Source: Sphingobium sp. OAS761 (lineage in GTDB: Bacteria; Pseudomonadota; Alphaproteobacteria; Sphingomonadales; Sphingomonadaceae). From it: a DNA stretch of 64,000 nt. Below, piece after piece: positions 1-7,747 of the stretch. Position numbers and translations under genes: made by a program. The notes below the pieces were generated by a model. The model searched no databases, had not been told where the DNA came from, and worked only from the letters and a program-made list of their open reading frames with translations. Position 1 is the stretch's first letter, and the number at the start of each line of letters is the position of its first letter. The stretch is taken from NCBI RefSeq assembly GCF_024168485.1, contig NZ_JALJVY010000003.1, forward strand, positions 124,001 to 188,000, given 5' to 3'.

Positions 1-96
1 TAACCTAATTTACGCTCGACACAATAACCTAAAAATGGCACAGCACAAAAACCTAATAACCGCGCGACACGAAAACCTAATGGTTGCGCATCATCG
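1..96. repeat. Four tandem 24-bp direct repeats upstream of the Fic gene
   Basis: The heptamer AACCTAA occurs at 2-8, 26-32, 50-56 and 74-80, exactly 24 bp apart. A second conserved block, CGACACAA or a close variant, occurs at 17-24, 41-48 and 65-72. This makes four units of 24 bp abutting the translation start at 100. The last heptamer extends into AACCTAATGGTT (75-86), which has dyad arms. The array starts at the window edge and may continue to the left. Its position suggests an operator array for the downstream gene; iteron function is an alternative, but no replication gene is visible. Confidence 0.85.
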
Positions 97-99
97 AGG

Positions 100-1665
100 G
101 TGAATGCCGTGGCAACTCCCCAGCAAAAGCTCGCGGACGCGCTCGATACGCTCCGCACGCTTCAGGACCGCAACCTCGTCGCCATCCGCAGCGACGATCT
201 CAGTCGGCCCCAGCGCGAGCTGCTCATGAAGCAGGGCTTCCTGCAGGAAGTCATGAAGGGCTGGTATATCCCTGCACGGCCTGATGCGGGCGCTGGCGAA
301 AGCACGGCCTGGTATACCTCCTATTGGGGCTTCTGCGGCGCCTATCTGAACGAACGCTTCGGTGAAGACTGGTCCCTCTCCCCTGAGCTCTCGATCGCGC
401 TGCAAACGGGAAATCGCACGGTTCCAAAGCAGCTCCTCGTGCGCACGCCGAAAGGCGGCAACAAGCCGACGGCACTGCCCTTGGGCACTTCCTTGTTCGA
501 CGTCCGTGCGGCGATCCCGACACCGGAGGATGCCGCGGCACAGGACGGGTTGCGCCTCTTCTCGATTCCCGCTGCCCTCATTGCGAGTGCACCCGGTCTC
601 TACGAAAACAATGCGATCGACGCCCGAGCAGCCTTGGCGACCGTGCGGGACGCGTCCGAATTGCTGGGACGATTGCTCCAAGGAGGCCACAGCGCGATCG
701 CCGGCCGTCTGGCCGGCGCCTTCCGCAACATCGGGCGCGAACGCATTGCCGACGACATTTTGAAGGCGATGCGGTCGGCAGGCTATACCGTGCGCGAGCA
801 GGATCCGTTCGCGACAAAGCTCGAGACTCTCCTGCCGGCGCGTGAGCGCTCTCCCTATGCGGGCCGGATCCGCCTGATGTGGCAGGAGATGCGCGGAGCA
901 GTCCTTGAGCGATTCCCACCGCCGCCGGGCCGCCCCGCCGATATCGGCGCCTATCTCAAGCGCGTGCAGGACAGCTACGTCACCGACGCCTATCATTCGC
1001 TATCGATCGAGGGCTATCGCGTCAGCCCGGAACTGATCGAGCGCGTCCGCAGCGGCACGTGGAATCCGGAAGCCGACGAGCAGGATCGCGAATATAAGGA
1101 TGGACTGGCCGCACGCGGCTACTGGCTCGCCTATCAAGCTGTTCTCAAAAGCCTGAATCGCGTCCTGGCCGGCGAGAATCCTGGCCTCGTCGCCGACGAG
1201 GAGCACGGCGACTGGTATCGCGAGATGTTCACGCCGAGTGTTACCGCAGGATTGATCAGCGCGAGCGATCTCGCCGGATACCGCAACGGTCAGGTCTATC
1301 TGCGCGGCTCGATGCATGTACCGCTCAACTGCGATGCTGTCCGCGATGCGATGCCGGTGTTCTTCGAATTGCTAAGCGAGGAAACCGAGCCTGCGGTCCG
1401 CGTCGTCCTCGGCCACTTCATCTTCGTCTACATCCATCCCTATATGGACGGGAATGGAAGAACCGGCCGCTTCCTGATGAATGTCATGCTCGCGGCTGGC
1501 GGCTATCCGTGGACGGTCGTGCCCGTCGAGCAGCGCGCCGATTATATGGCTGCGCTTGAGGAGGCCAGCGGCCGGCAGGACATTCGCCCCTTCACGGAGT
1601 TCCTGGCGCAATTGCTGGACCGCGAACTGAAGGGGGAGCCAGTCGCCCGGCTTCCGAAAGCGTGA
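100..1665 (+). CDS. Fic family protein with AbiEi-like N-terminal region
   Basis: 521 aa. The C-terminal half is a Fic domain with the intact catalytic motif HPYMDGNGRTGR starting at His446, so AMP (or other nucleotide monophosphate) transfer to a target protein is expected. Upstream, Ser300-xxx-Glu304-Gly305 fits the inhibitory (S/T)xxxE(G/N) helix of class II Fic proteins, where the glutamate blocks productive ATP binding. Residues of about 10-190 (wHTH-like start, then 'GFLQEVMKGWYI' and 'VPKQLLVR') resemble AbiEi-type antitoxin proteins; I judge this by eye. The GTG start at 100 follows a GAGG ribosome site; the ATG at 80 is out of frame. The gene directly follows a 24-bp repeat array, so self-regulation through the N-terminal domain is plausible. 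Confidence 0.85.
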   Translation: MNAVATPQQKLADALDTLRTLQDRNLVAIRSDDLSRPQRELLMKQGFLQEVMKGWYIPARPDAGAGESTAWYTSYWGFCGAYLNERFGEDWSLSPELSIALQTGNRTVPKQLLVRTPKGGNKPTALPLGTSLFDVRAAIPTPEDAAAQDGLRLFSIPAALIASAPGLYENNAIDARAALATVRDASELLGRLLQGGHSAIAGRLAGAFRNIGRERIADDILKAMRSAGYTVREQDPFATKLETLLPARERSPYAGRIRLMWQEMRGAVLERFPPPPGRPADIGAYLKRVQDSYVTDAYHSLSIEGYRVSPELIERVRSGTWNPEADEQDREYKDGLAARGYWLAYQAVLKSLNRVLAGENPGLVADEEHGDWYREMFTPSVTAGLISASDLAGYRNGQVYLRGSMHVPLNCDAVRDAMPVFFELLSEETEPAVRVVLGHFIFVYIHPYMDGNGRTGRFLMNVMLAAGGYPWTVVPVEQRADYMAALEEASGRQDIRPFTEFLAQLLDRELKGEPVARLPKA

Positions 1666-1699
1666 TTGCCGAGGCCGGTCATAGCGCTTCGAAATATGC

Positions 1700-1730
1700 G
1701 CTCGCATTATACCAACGGTATATTCCGAGC
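1700..1730. promoter_or_regulatory. Interrupted 31-bp dyad, 35 bp after the Fic gene
   Basis: TATACC (1708-1713) and GGTATA (1717-1722) are separated by AAC. Outer arms GCTCG (1700-1704) and CGAGC (1726-1730) share the same centre at 1715. No T-run follows, so it looks more like a protein-binding dyad than an intrinsic terminator, though a 3'-end hairpin for the Fic mRNA is possible. Confidence 0.55.
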
Positions 1731-1886
1731 ATAAATTTCAATGCTTCGAGGCAGACCGGTTCGCACTGAGACGGCCACCGTTGCCGCATTTGGTGCAGAT
1801 CGGGCGTGACGGTGAATCATCGATCTCACTCAGACGCCGGCCTTGGATTATTGGCCTCCGTCAATTTCGTGTCGTGGCGGCAAGAA

Positions 1887-1913
1887 TTTTCTCGCATCTG
1901 AGATGCGCGAAAA
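1887..1913. promoter_or_regulatory. Near-perfect 27-bp palindrome
   Basis: The 13-bp arms are 1887-1899 (TTTTCTCGCATCT) and 1901-1913 (AGATGCGCGAAAA) around a single central G, with one mismatched pair. A one-base centre suits a DNA-binding dimer better than an RNA loop. It lies about 130 bp upstream of the AbiEi-like gene at 2044. Confidence 0.6.
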
Positions 1914-1999
1914 CCTCAAAAACTCACGGCGTCTGGGACACGCTGTGGGGTAGACTCTTGGCACAAAAATGCTGAAATCCCATCCGACCCCCTCTCACT

Positions 2000-2037
2000 T
2001 TTGTCAGAAAAACGTATACATATCTCTGACAAAGGAG
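2000..2037 (+). promoter_or_regulatory. 9-bp inverted repeat running into the ribosome site of the AbiEi-like gene
   Basis: TTTGTCAGA (2000-2008) and TCTGACAAA (2025-2033) are perfect inverted arms with GTATAC in the centre. The right arm continues into GGAG (2034-2037), six bases before the GTG at 2044. A regulator bound here, or the RNA hairpin itself, would control expression of this gene. The arrangement fits antitoxin-style autoregulation. Confidence 0.6.
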
Positions 2038-2043
2038 ACGCTG

Positions 2044-2682
2044 GTGCGTGGGACTGGTCTGAATCTGAAAGGGCAAATACTTGATCGGATGGAACAAGCC
2101 GCGCCATTCGGCGCTTGGACGCCGGTCGACTTTCTCGATCTCGGGGTACGTGATGCCGTCGATCAGGCACTCCATCGACTGACGCGCGAAAAGCAGATCC
2201 GTCGCTTCGCGCGCGGCCTTTACGACAAGCCCAAGACCAATAGCCTAACCGGCAAGCCCACGAATCCCGATTCTCGCGCCGTCGTCGACGCATTGTCGCG
2301 ACGCGACCAGACCCGCATGCTCATCGACGGCATCACCGCAGCCAATGACCTCGGCCTTACGAACGCGGTGCCAGCGAAAATCGTCATTCATACCGACGCG
2401 CGCCTCAAATCTTTAAAACTCGGCAATCTCGTCATCGTGTTCAGGAAGACTGCTCCCAGCAAACTTTACTGGGTTGGACGACCGGCAATGCGCGTAGTGC
2501 AAGCGCTGCACTGGCTGCAGGACGTCCTGCCGCAAGATGGCGAACGCATCCGCGCACAGCTGCGCATCGTCTTCGGCCATCCCGATCATGGCGCTGCAAT
2601 GGTCAAGGATCTGCACCGCGGCATGCACACTCTCCCGGCATGGATGCATGACTTTCTGCGCGATATATTGGGCGGACCATAA
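2044..2682 (+). CDS. AbiEi/DUF6088-like stand-alone antitoxin-type protein
   Basis: 212 aa from GTG 2044, chosen because AAAGGAG at 2031-2037 is ideally spaced; an in-frame ATG at 1969 would include the palindrome in the coding region and has no ribosome site. The N-terminus reads as a winged-helix domain ('ALHRLTREKQIRRFARGLYDKP'), followed by an AbiEi-like body ('IDGITAANDLGLTNAVPAKIVIHTDA'). Proteins of this DUF6088/AbiEi type are DNA-binding antitoxins of type IV systems. No AbiEii-type nucleotidyltransferase follows, so this copy appears to be an orphan. Its partner could be lost, supplied by the other AbiE pair in the island, or be a different toxin. Confidence 0.65.
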   Translation: MRGTGLNLKGQILDRMEQAAPFGAWTPVDFLDLGVRDAVDQALHRLTREKQIRRFARGLYDKPKTNSLTGKPTNPDSRAVVDALSRRDQTRMLIDGITAANDLGLTNAVPAKIVIHTDARLKSLKLGNLVIVFRKTAPSKLYWVGRPAMRVVQALHWLQDVLPQDGERIRAQLRIVFGHPDHGAAMVKDLHRGMHTLPAWMHDFLRDILGGP

Positions 2683-3138
2683 AACTAGATCGATGACGCG
2701 TTGCGCCATGGGAGAATCCCTCTCCCTCCGCCAACACTAGCTGATTTAATTAGATTTTTTTGAATGCCGGGCCTGGCAACCCGGTTTTTCAGGCGAACAA
2801 GTGCAGCCAATAGTGGTCTTTTGCGGTCGAACCGAGGTCAGCCCCGGGAAGCGAAAGCCCGCCTTTGGTGGGTTGTGGAACGGTCAAAGGACTTGTTTTG
2901 GTCTCAAGCTCGCCTGTAGTTGCCTAGCTCGGAAGGCGGATGCAGACCAACAACCGCGCCGCTTAGCGGCGCACGTCAACCGCAGCCGGCGCGGCCGTTG
3001 CCCTCGATTTAGATGTCCGCTCCTAGAGACACTCTGCGCTGTCGGCGAGTCCCGTTTTCGAGTGGGTTTCATTCGCATTCTACCGCTGTCGCGCTTTCCG
3101 GTGCACACTAGCCCGACCGCGCCCAACAAGGATCACAC
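2683..3138. other. 456-bp intergenic stretch between antitoxin-like and OLD-like genes
   Basis: A weak terminator lies at 2766-2789. An open frame at 2801-3208 gives a Cys/Arg-rich product without recognisable family features and runs into the next gene in another frame, so I treat it as non-coding. I see nothing else supportable. Confidence 0.5.
2766..2789 (+). terminator. Putative intrinsic terminator
   Basis: CCGGG (2767-2771) pairs with CCCGG (2780-2784) across an 8-base loop and is followed by five T residues (2785-2789). It sits about 85 bp after the AbiEi-like gene. The stem is short, so confidence is moderate. Confidence 0.5.
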
Positions 3139-3903
3139 ATGTTCATTGAACGAATCAGCTTGGAGAACTTCCGATGCTTCGGATCTATTCCAACGACGAT
3201 TGATTTGACATCGGGTCTGACAACCTTCGTCGGTGTCAATGGCGCGGGCAAAACTGCGGTCATGCAGGCACTTCAACGCCTATTCGGGATCACCGGCGAT
3301 CACCGGCGGCTGCGTCGCCAGGATTTTCACATTCCGGCGGCCGAGCTCGTCGCGCCACTTCAGCGAACCTTGGCTCTCGAAGCAATCCTTGCCTTTCCCG
3401 AGCTTGATGGCGGCGGCGCGGACGCCGGGGCGATTCCGGAGTTTTTCCAGCAGATGGCGACCGATGAAGGCGGCCGGCTAAAGTGCAGACTACGTCTGGA
3501 GGCAACTTGGACGGACGATGGCTCGCTTGAGGGGACGATCGAGCAGAAATATTGGGCCGTCCGCACTTTCGGCGCGTTCGCGGAAGCGGACTGCATCGAA
3601 CTGAAGGTTCTGGACCGCGCAAGGATCCAGATGATCTATGTGCCGGCGTCACGCGACGGTGCATCCCAGGTAACCGCCTTCCTGCGCGGGCGCCTGTGGC
3701 GCGCAATTAACTGGTCACAAGATGTAAGGGACACGTTTTCCAACGCGGGCGCCACGCTTAACAACGCTTTTGCCGGCGAAGCCGCCGTGGACATCGTGTC
3801 GGTCGCTGTGCGGCGACGCTGGCAGGAGATGCATACAGCCGGCACCGACACGACAGCGAGCTATCGGCCGAATATAAAGCCCAGTTCGCCTGGGACATGC
3901 TGA
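3139..3903 (+). pseudogene. 3'-truncated OLD-family ATPase/endonuclease
   Basis: 254 aa are left of a family usually over 550 aa. The N-terminus has the ABC/SMC-like start 'LENFRCFG' and Walker A GVNGAGKT at residues 32-39, then 'IQMIYVPASRDG', typical of OLD-type ATPases. The Walker B, signature region and C-terminal Toprim nuclease domain are missing. Similarity seems to end near residue 247 (about 3880), after which a short unrelated tail leads to the stop. The 3' part was probably removed when the ankyrin gene segment was joined on. OLD proteins act in phage defence, so this is likely a dead defence gene. Confidence 0.7.
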
Positions 3904-5610
3904 CGCCGCTCTGGCAGACGATCGGACGCGGCATCCGCAGCCGGGCGCGATGCTCGCTTCCATCAACGCCGCCGCCTCGTGGAAATCCTGATCGCGCGCG
4001 AAGTCGATTGGTGTCCGACCGCTGGCGTTACGCCAGCCAGCGTCGGCGCCATGCGCGAGCAGAATGCGCGTGATTACGGCCGCGCGATCGGGATCGTCGG
4101 GCGGAAGGATGAACAACGGCGTCGGCCCCTCGGGGTCGGGAAGGGCAAGGTTGGCCCTTGTGGGATCCTCGCGGAGGATCGTTTCGAGCCTTTCGGCTTG
4201 GCCCATATAACCCAGCGTGCGGGGATCGCGGCTGAGCGGCGCGAGCCGTTCAGCGATATGCGGCTGGCCCATCTTGACCGCCCAACTCAGCGGCGTCCCA
4301 TTCCAGCGCTGCTCCTGCAGATCGACATCGCCGCCCGCCGCAACGAGCAGATCGACCGCCTCGACAGACCCTGATTGCGCCGCGCGGTGCAGCGGGCTGA
4401 TCCCATCCTCGCCGAGCCCATGGACCGAGGCCCCGAGCGACAGCAGCAGCGCGACGGCGCGGGCATTGCCGAACTCTGCGGCGACGATCAGCGGCGCCGG
4501 ATCATCGATCAGGGCCGGATCGGCGGCAAGCATCGCGCGGACCCTGTCCTCGTCGCCCGCGAGACAGGCAGCCTGGAAGGCGTGGATACCCTCGAGCACC
4601 ACGGGCCGGGCGCCATGTCGTTCGAGCAGGGCGCTCATTTCCAGAAAGCCCGACATCTGGGCGAGCGCGTGGACCGACTGGAGACGAAAGGGCTGGATCG
4701 TGTCGGGATTGGCGCCGTGGGCGAGCAGCCATTCGGCGCGCGCGAGATGGTTCTGGCCGGCCGCGCTGCCGAGCAGGAAATCGAGCGTGCTGAGTTCCAG
4801 ATTCCCGCCCGGCCGACCGGCCGCCGGGTCGCTCCATTTATGCGCGGTGCCCTGCGCTTCGCTATGGCGCCAGAGCAACTCGTACCAACCGGCGTCGCCG
4901 GGGACGCAGCCGACATTGTACAAGGCCTGGAGATCGAAAGGGTCGGCGCCGGCCGCGACGAGCAAGTCGACGAGCGCCTCGGCTTGGGGATGGCTCGGCC
5001 TGTGCTGTTCGCCGAGCCAGATCGCGCCGGTCAGGATCTTGAACGGGCTGCCCCAGCCATCGTCGAACTGGAAATTGGGATCTGCCCCTGCATCGAGCAG
5101 CAAGCGTGCGATGGCGACGGCATTTTCGGTGTCGAGGCGGCCATAGGCGACATAGGCGAGCGCGGTCCAATTGAGCCGGCCTCCGGTCCGGGTCGCGGCT
5201 TTCGGATCGCGGGCCAGCCGCCGCTCCAGCTCCGCCAGGTCGCCGCAGGTGACGGCGGTGAACAGGCTATGCCGGGCGATGTCGGGATAAAGATCGAGGA
5301 TGCGGCGGGCGATCCTGGTGTCGCCGTCCCAGCCATGGCGCAGCAAGCGGTCGAGGCGGTCGGCCCGATTGCTGCCGGTAAGCGCCAACTCCTCGATTGC
5401 GGCCTTGAGCGCCGTCCAGCTTTCACAGCCATATTCGCGGGCGAGCGCATGCTGGACGTCACGCAGTCCGGGTTCAGCAGGCGCGGTGTACCACGCCGCT
5501 GTCAGGCGAGTTTTCGCTTGCGGGTCGCCAGCCCTCAGGGCCTTGAGCCAACGCTTGGCATCCTTGCGGAGCGTTTCGACAGAGGTTCGGGGCGTGAGGA
5601 CACGGGTCAT
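3715..5610 (-). CDS. Ankyrin-repeat protein with aberrant C-terminal tail
   Basis: 631 aa from ATG 5610, preceded by GGAAGG; an in-frame TTG at 5616 is less likely. The N-terminus ('LRKDAKRWLKALRAGD', 'LAREYGCESWTALKAA') is typical of a soluble bacterial ankyrin family, followed by many ankyrin units such as 'LLLDAGADPNF', 'LLAHGANPDT', 'GISPLHRAAQSGSVEAVDLLV' and 'LLAHGADAGWRNASGRTPIDFA'. Repeat-like sequence ends with 'HEAAALMEAS' near 3950. The last 75 or so residues are simply the antisense of the truncated OLD gene and are Arg/Cys-rich. The original C-terminus has therefore been lost or replaced. The role is unknown; ankyrin proteins bind other proteins. Confidence 0.8.
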   Translation of the reverse strand: MTRVLTPRTSVETLRKDAKRWLKALRAGDPQAKTRLTAAWYTAPAEPGLRDVQHALAREYGCESWTALKAAIEELALTGSNRADRLDRLLRHGWDGDTRIARRILDLYPDIARHSLFTAVTCGDLAELERRLARDPKAATRTGGRLNWTALAYVAYGRLDTENAVAIARLLLDAGADPNFQFDDGWGSPFKILTGAIWLGEQHRPSHPQAEALVDLLVAAGADPFDLQALYNVGCVPGDAGWYELLWRHSEAQGTAHKWSDPAAGRPGGNLELSTLDFLLGSAAGQNHLARAEWLLAHGANPDTIQPFRLQSVHALAQMSGFLEMSALLERHGARPVVLEGIHAFQAACLAGDEDRVRAMLAADPALIDDPAPLIVAAEFGNARAVALLLSLGASVHGLGEDGISPLHRAAQSGSVEAVDLLVAAGGDVDLQEQRWNGTPLSWAVKMGQPHIAERLAPLSRDPRTLGYMGQAERLETILREDPTRANLALPDPEGPTPLFILPPDDPDRAAVITRILLAHGADAGWRNASGRTPIDFARDQDFHEAAALMEASIAPGCGCRVRSSARAASACPRRTGLYIRPIARCRVGAGCMHLLPASPHSDRHDVHGGFAGKSVVKRGARVGKRVPYIL

Positions 5611-5808
5611 CGTCAACCTTCCTTCCCATCGCCAAACGTCCGCTTACGAAAGGCCGGAAGAAGGGTTCGTAAGATCATATCGCTATGACTGGATGGGAGG
5701 ATCTCCCTTGCCGCGGACAGGAGGCGCTCCAGATGCGCTCTGCCGCCGATCATTGGCGAGCTGCTGCCACGTGTCAATGCGAACTGGACGACCAGGCCCG
5801 GTCACGTC

Positions 5809-5852
5809 TTGACAATATGTTTGATAGCTAACATTTATGTTAGATGGCTAAC
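5809..5852 (+). promoter_or_regulatory. Promoter with MarR-type operator
   Basis: TTGACA at 5809-5814 is a consensus -35. Downstream is a perfect palindrome, CTAACAT-TT-ATGTTAG (5828-5843), directly abutting the MarR ATG at 5844. GCTAAC recurs 20 bp further on (5827-5832 and 5847-5852). The palindrome covers the expected -10 region, which fits autorepression by the MarR protein. No ribosome site is visible, so the transcript may be leaderless. Confidence 0.7.
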
Positions 5853-6302
5853 AAAGATGCGATCCGTAAACACGACACCTTGGGTGCGTGGGCAAAGCGA
5901 TGCTTTTTCGCGGGACGTGCGCTGATGGAAGAGGCCCTGCGGCCGCACGGCCTGGGCGCGACGCAATGGTATATTCTGCACCAGCTAGCGACGATCGGTC
6001 CGACGATGCAGCGCGAGCTCGCGCCGTTGCTCCAGATCGAGCGGGCGACAGTCAGCATCATCGTCTCGGCGCTGGTGCGAAAGGGTTTGGTCGAACAGGT
6101 TCCGAGCGACCTTGACCAGCGGCAGAAGCTGCTCCGCCTGACCCCGGCAGGAACAGGCTTGTGGGGTGAACTGCCCGACCTCGCTTTCATCCATGACGAG
6201 GCGTTTAGCGACTTCTCCGACGCCGACCTCGAAACAACGGCGCGGGTGCTGCGCGCAGCGACCGAGCGCCTCAATCACCGACTGAAAGGAAAGAAGGCAT
6301 GA
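5844..6302 (+). CDS. MarR family transcriptional regulator
   Basis: 152 aa with the MarR winged-helix fold: 'LGATQWYILHQLATIGPTMQRELA', recognition helix 'IERATVSIIVSALVRKGLVEQ' and wing 'PSDLDQRQKLLRLT'. The ATG immediately follows a palindrome and lacks a ribosome site. The stop codon overlaps the start of the epimerase-like gene by four bases (ATGA at 6299-6302), so the two are co-transcribed and translationally coupled. It most likely represses its own operon and responds to a small ligand. The ligand is unknown. Confidence 0.9.
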   Translation: MANKDAIRKHDTLGAWAKRCFFAGRALMEEALRPHGLGATQWYILHQLATIGPTMQRELAPLLQIERATVSIIVSALVRKGLVEQVPSDLDQRQKLLRLTPAGTGLWGELPDLAFIHDEAFSDFSDADLETTARVLRAATERLNHRLKGKKA

Positions 6303-7114
6303 CGATCCTAGTGACCGGTGCAACCGGACTGGTCGGCGAACGCCTGGTGCCGCGCCTCGTCGAAGCTGGAGAAGACTGCCGTGTCCTGGTTAGGGCAGGC
6401 AAAGCTGCGCCTGCCGGCGTGGAGGCCGTGGAAGGCGATCTGTTCGATCCGGCATCGCTGGCGGACGCGGTCGCGGGCGTTTCGACAATCCTTCATTTGG
6501 CAGCGGTGTTCCGCACAGCTGACACCGACTTGATCTGGAAAAGCAACCTGGAGGGCACGCGCAGCCTTATTGCCGCGGTGCAGGCCGATGCGCCCGATGC
6601 GCGCTTCGTGATGGCCAGCACCTCCAACGTCTACAACAAGAACAGCCCGCAACCGGGGCGCGAAACGGATGCGGTCGCGCCGGATGAGGCGTACCCGGCC
6701 AGCAAGGTCGCGGCCGAGAAGGCCCTGCGCGAAAGCCGCCTGAACTGGGCGGTCGTTCGGTTCCCCTTCGTCTATGGTGATGGCGATGGCCATCTGGAAA
6801 TGTTGCCGAAGCATCTGAGCGCCTTCGGATTTCACCCAGCCAACCGGATGAGTACGATCCATCACCGCGATATTGCGACGGCAATGAAACTGGCCTTGGC
6901 AGGCGCGTTCGATGGCCGGATCGTGAACATAGCGGACGAAGCGCCCACAACGATCTACGAGCTGGTCCAGCTGGTCGGCCACACCATGGCCCCGTCTTTC
7001 GAGCCCATGCAGAACCCGTGGCACCTTCATATCGATGGCGCCCTTGCGCGTACCCTCGGCTTCCAACCGACCGTGAGGACAGTCTACCAAGCCGAGCAGG
7101 AAGGAATACTCTAA
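6299..7114 (+). CDS. NAD-dependent epimerase/dehydratase (extended SDR)
   Basis: 271 aa. The Rossmann motif GATGLVG lies at residues 7-13, followed by 'TILHLAAV', 'MASTSNVY' and the active-site pair 'YPASK'. This marks the extended SDR family acting on nucleotide-sugar or related carbonyl/hydroxyl substrates with NAD(P). The length is slightly short for sugar epimerases and closer to NAD(P)-dependent reductases of this class. It overlaps the MarR gene by four bases and is presumably the enzyme that regulator controls. The substrate cannot be inferred. Confidence 0.85.
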   Translation: MTILVTGATGLVGERLVPRLVEAGEDCRVLVRAGKAAPAGVEAVEGDLFDPASLADAVAGVSTILHLAAVFRTADTDLIWKSNLEGTRSLIAAVQADAPDARFVMASTSNVYNKNSPQPGRETDAVAPDEAYPASKVAAEKALRESRLNWAVVRFPFVYGDGDGHLEMLPKHLSAFGFHPANRMSTIHHRDIATAMKLALAGAFDGRIVNIADEAPTTIYELVQLVGHTMAPSFEPMQNPWHLHIDGALARTLGFQPTVRTVYQAEQEGIL

Positions 7115-7293
7115 AAGCTGAGGTATGAGGGGCTGCGACAGCGCCCGCGACGGCTAGATCCAGTCCTTCCTGCTACCCGCCCGCACCGTCGTCAGAGAGC
7201 AGCTCAGGCTACGCTGAATGGACACCGACCGCCGGAACGCGTCGATCGTTCTTCCTGGACGCGGCCCTGACGGGGAAAGATCGGAGAGTTGCA

Positions 7294-7698
7294 ATGATCG
7301 CGTCATCTCAGGAACGAGCCGCCACCGGCATGTACGAGCGATACATCGCCTGCCTGAATGGCCGTGCCTTGGGTGCGCTGGGCGAGTTCGTCGCGGACGA
7401 TGTGGCTCATAACGGGCGCCCGCTCGGGTTGGATGGATATCGATCCATGCTCGAAGAGAATTACCGCGATATTCCCGACCTTCATTTCGATGTCGCTCTC
7501 GTCGTGGCGGATGAAAGCCGGATTGCGTCTCGAATTCGCTTCGACTGCACACCGAACGGAACATTCCTGGGCCTGCCGGTCGATGGAAGGCGCGTCGTCT
7601 TCCACGAGCACGCCTTTTACACTTTAGAGGAAGGAAGGATCGCGGAAGTCTTCTCCGTGATCGATAAGGCGGCAATCGAAACCCAGCTAAGGCCGTGA
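7294..7698 (+). CDS. SnoaL/NTF2-like protein (ester-cyclase family)
   Basis: 134 aa. The pattern 'YERYIACLNGRALGALGEFVADDVAHNGRPLGLDGYRSML', then 'IPDLHFDVALVVADESRIASRIRFDCTPNGTF' is typical of small alpha+beta-barrel SnoaL-like proteins (here shown in pieces: 'DIPDLHFDV', 'HEHAFYTLEEGRIAEVFSV'). Members bind small hydrophobic ligands or catalyse isomerisation or cyclisation. A weak AG-rich ribosome site lies before ATG 7294. It stands alone between the epimerase gene and the convergent isochorismatase-like gene. The specific activity is unknown. Confidence 0.75.
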   Translation: MIASSQERAATGMYERYIACLNGRALGALGEFVADDVAHNGRPLGLDGYRSMLEENYRDIPDLHFDVALVVADESRIASRIRFDCTPNGTFLGLPVDGRRVVFHEHAFYTLEEGRIAEVFSVIDKAAIETQLRP

Positions 7699-7747
7699 AT
7701 CGCGATTCCGTTCAGCATTCTACGGCACCAGCGTCATCCGATCCGGA

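Larger units (their letters stand above)
1666..2043. other. Gene-free, AT-richer stretch with three palindromes
   Basis: No convincing gene lies here; a 64-codon frame at 1781-1975 has no family resemblance. It contains a dyad centred at 1715, a near-perfect 27-bp palindrome at 1887-1913 and an inverted repeat at 2000-2033 touching the next gene's ribosome site. They are listed separately. Confidence 0.6.

Noticed and set aside
1..96. CRISPR array
   Set aside because: The period is only 24 bp, the repeated part is interrupted rather than a repeat with unique spacers, and no cas genes are near.
91..996. Large minus-strand frame opposite the Fic gene
   Set aside because: It is a GC-driven antisense frame; the plus-strand product has clear Fic motifs and the minus-strand one has no family features.
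2801..3208. 135-codon plus-strand frame before the OLD-like gene
   Set aside because: No ribosome site, Cys/Arg-rich low-plausibility product, and it runs into the OLD gene in another frame.
3850..3960. A frameshift restoring the OLD gene in another frame
   Set aside because: The alternative frame gives about 45 codons without OLD features or nuclease residues, so a truncation junction fits better than a frameshift.
7115..7293. Small gene between the epimerase and the NTF2-like gene
   Set aside because: Only short frames without ribosome sites or family features are present.
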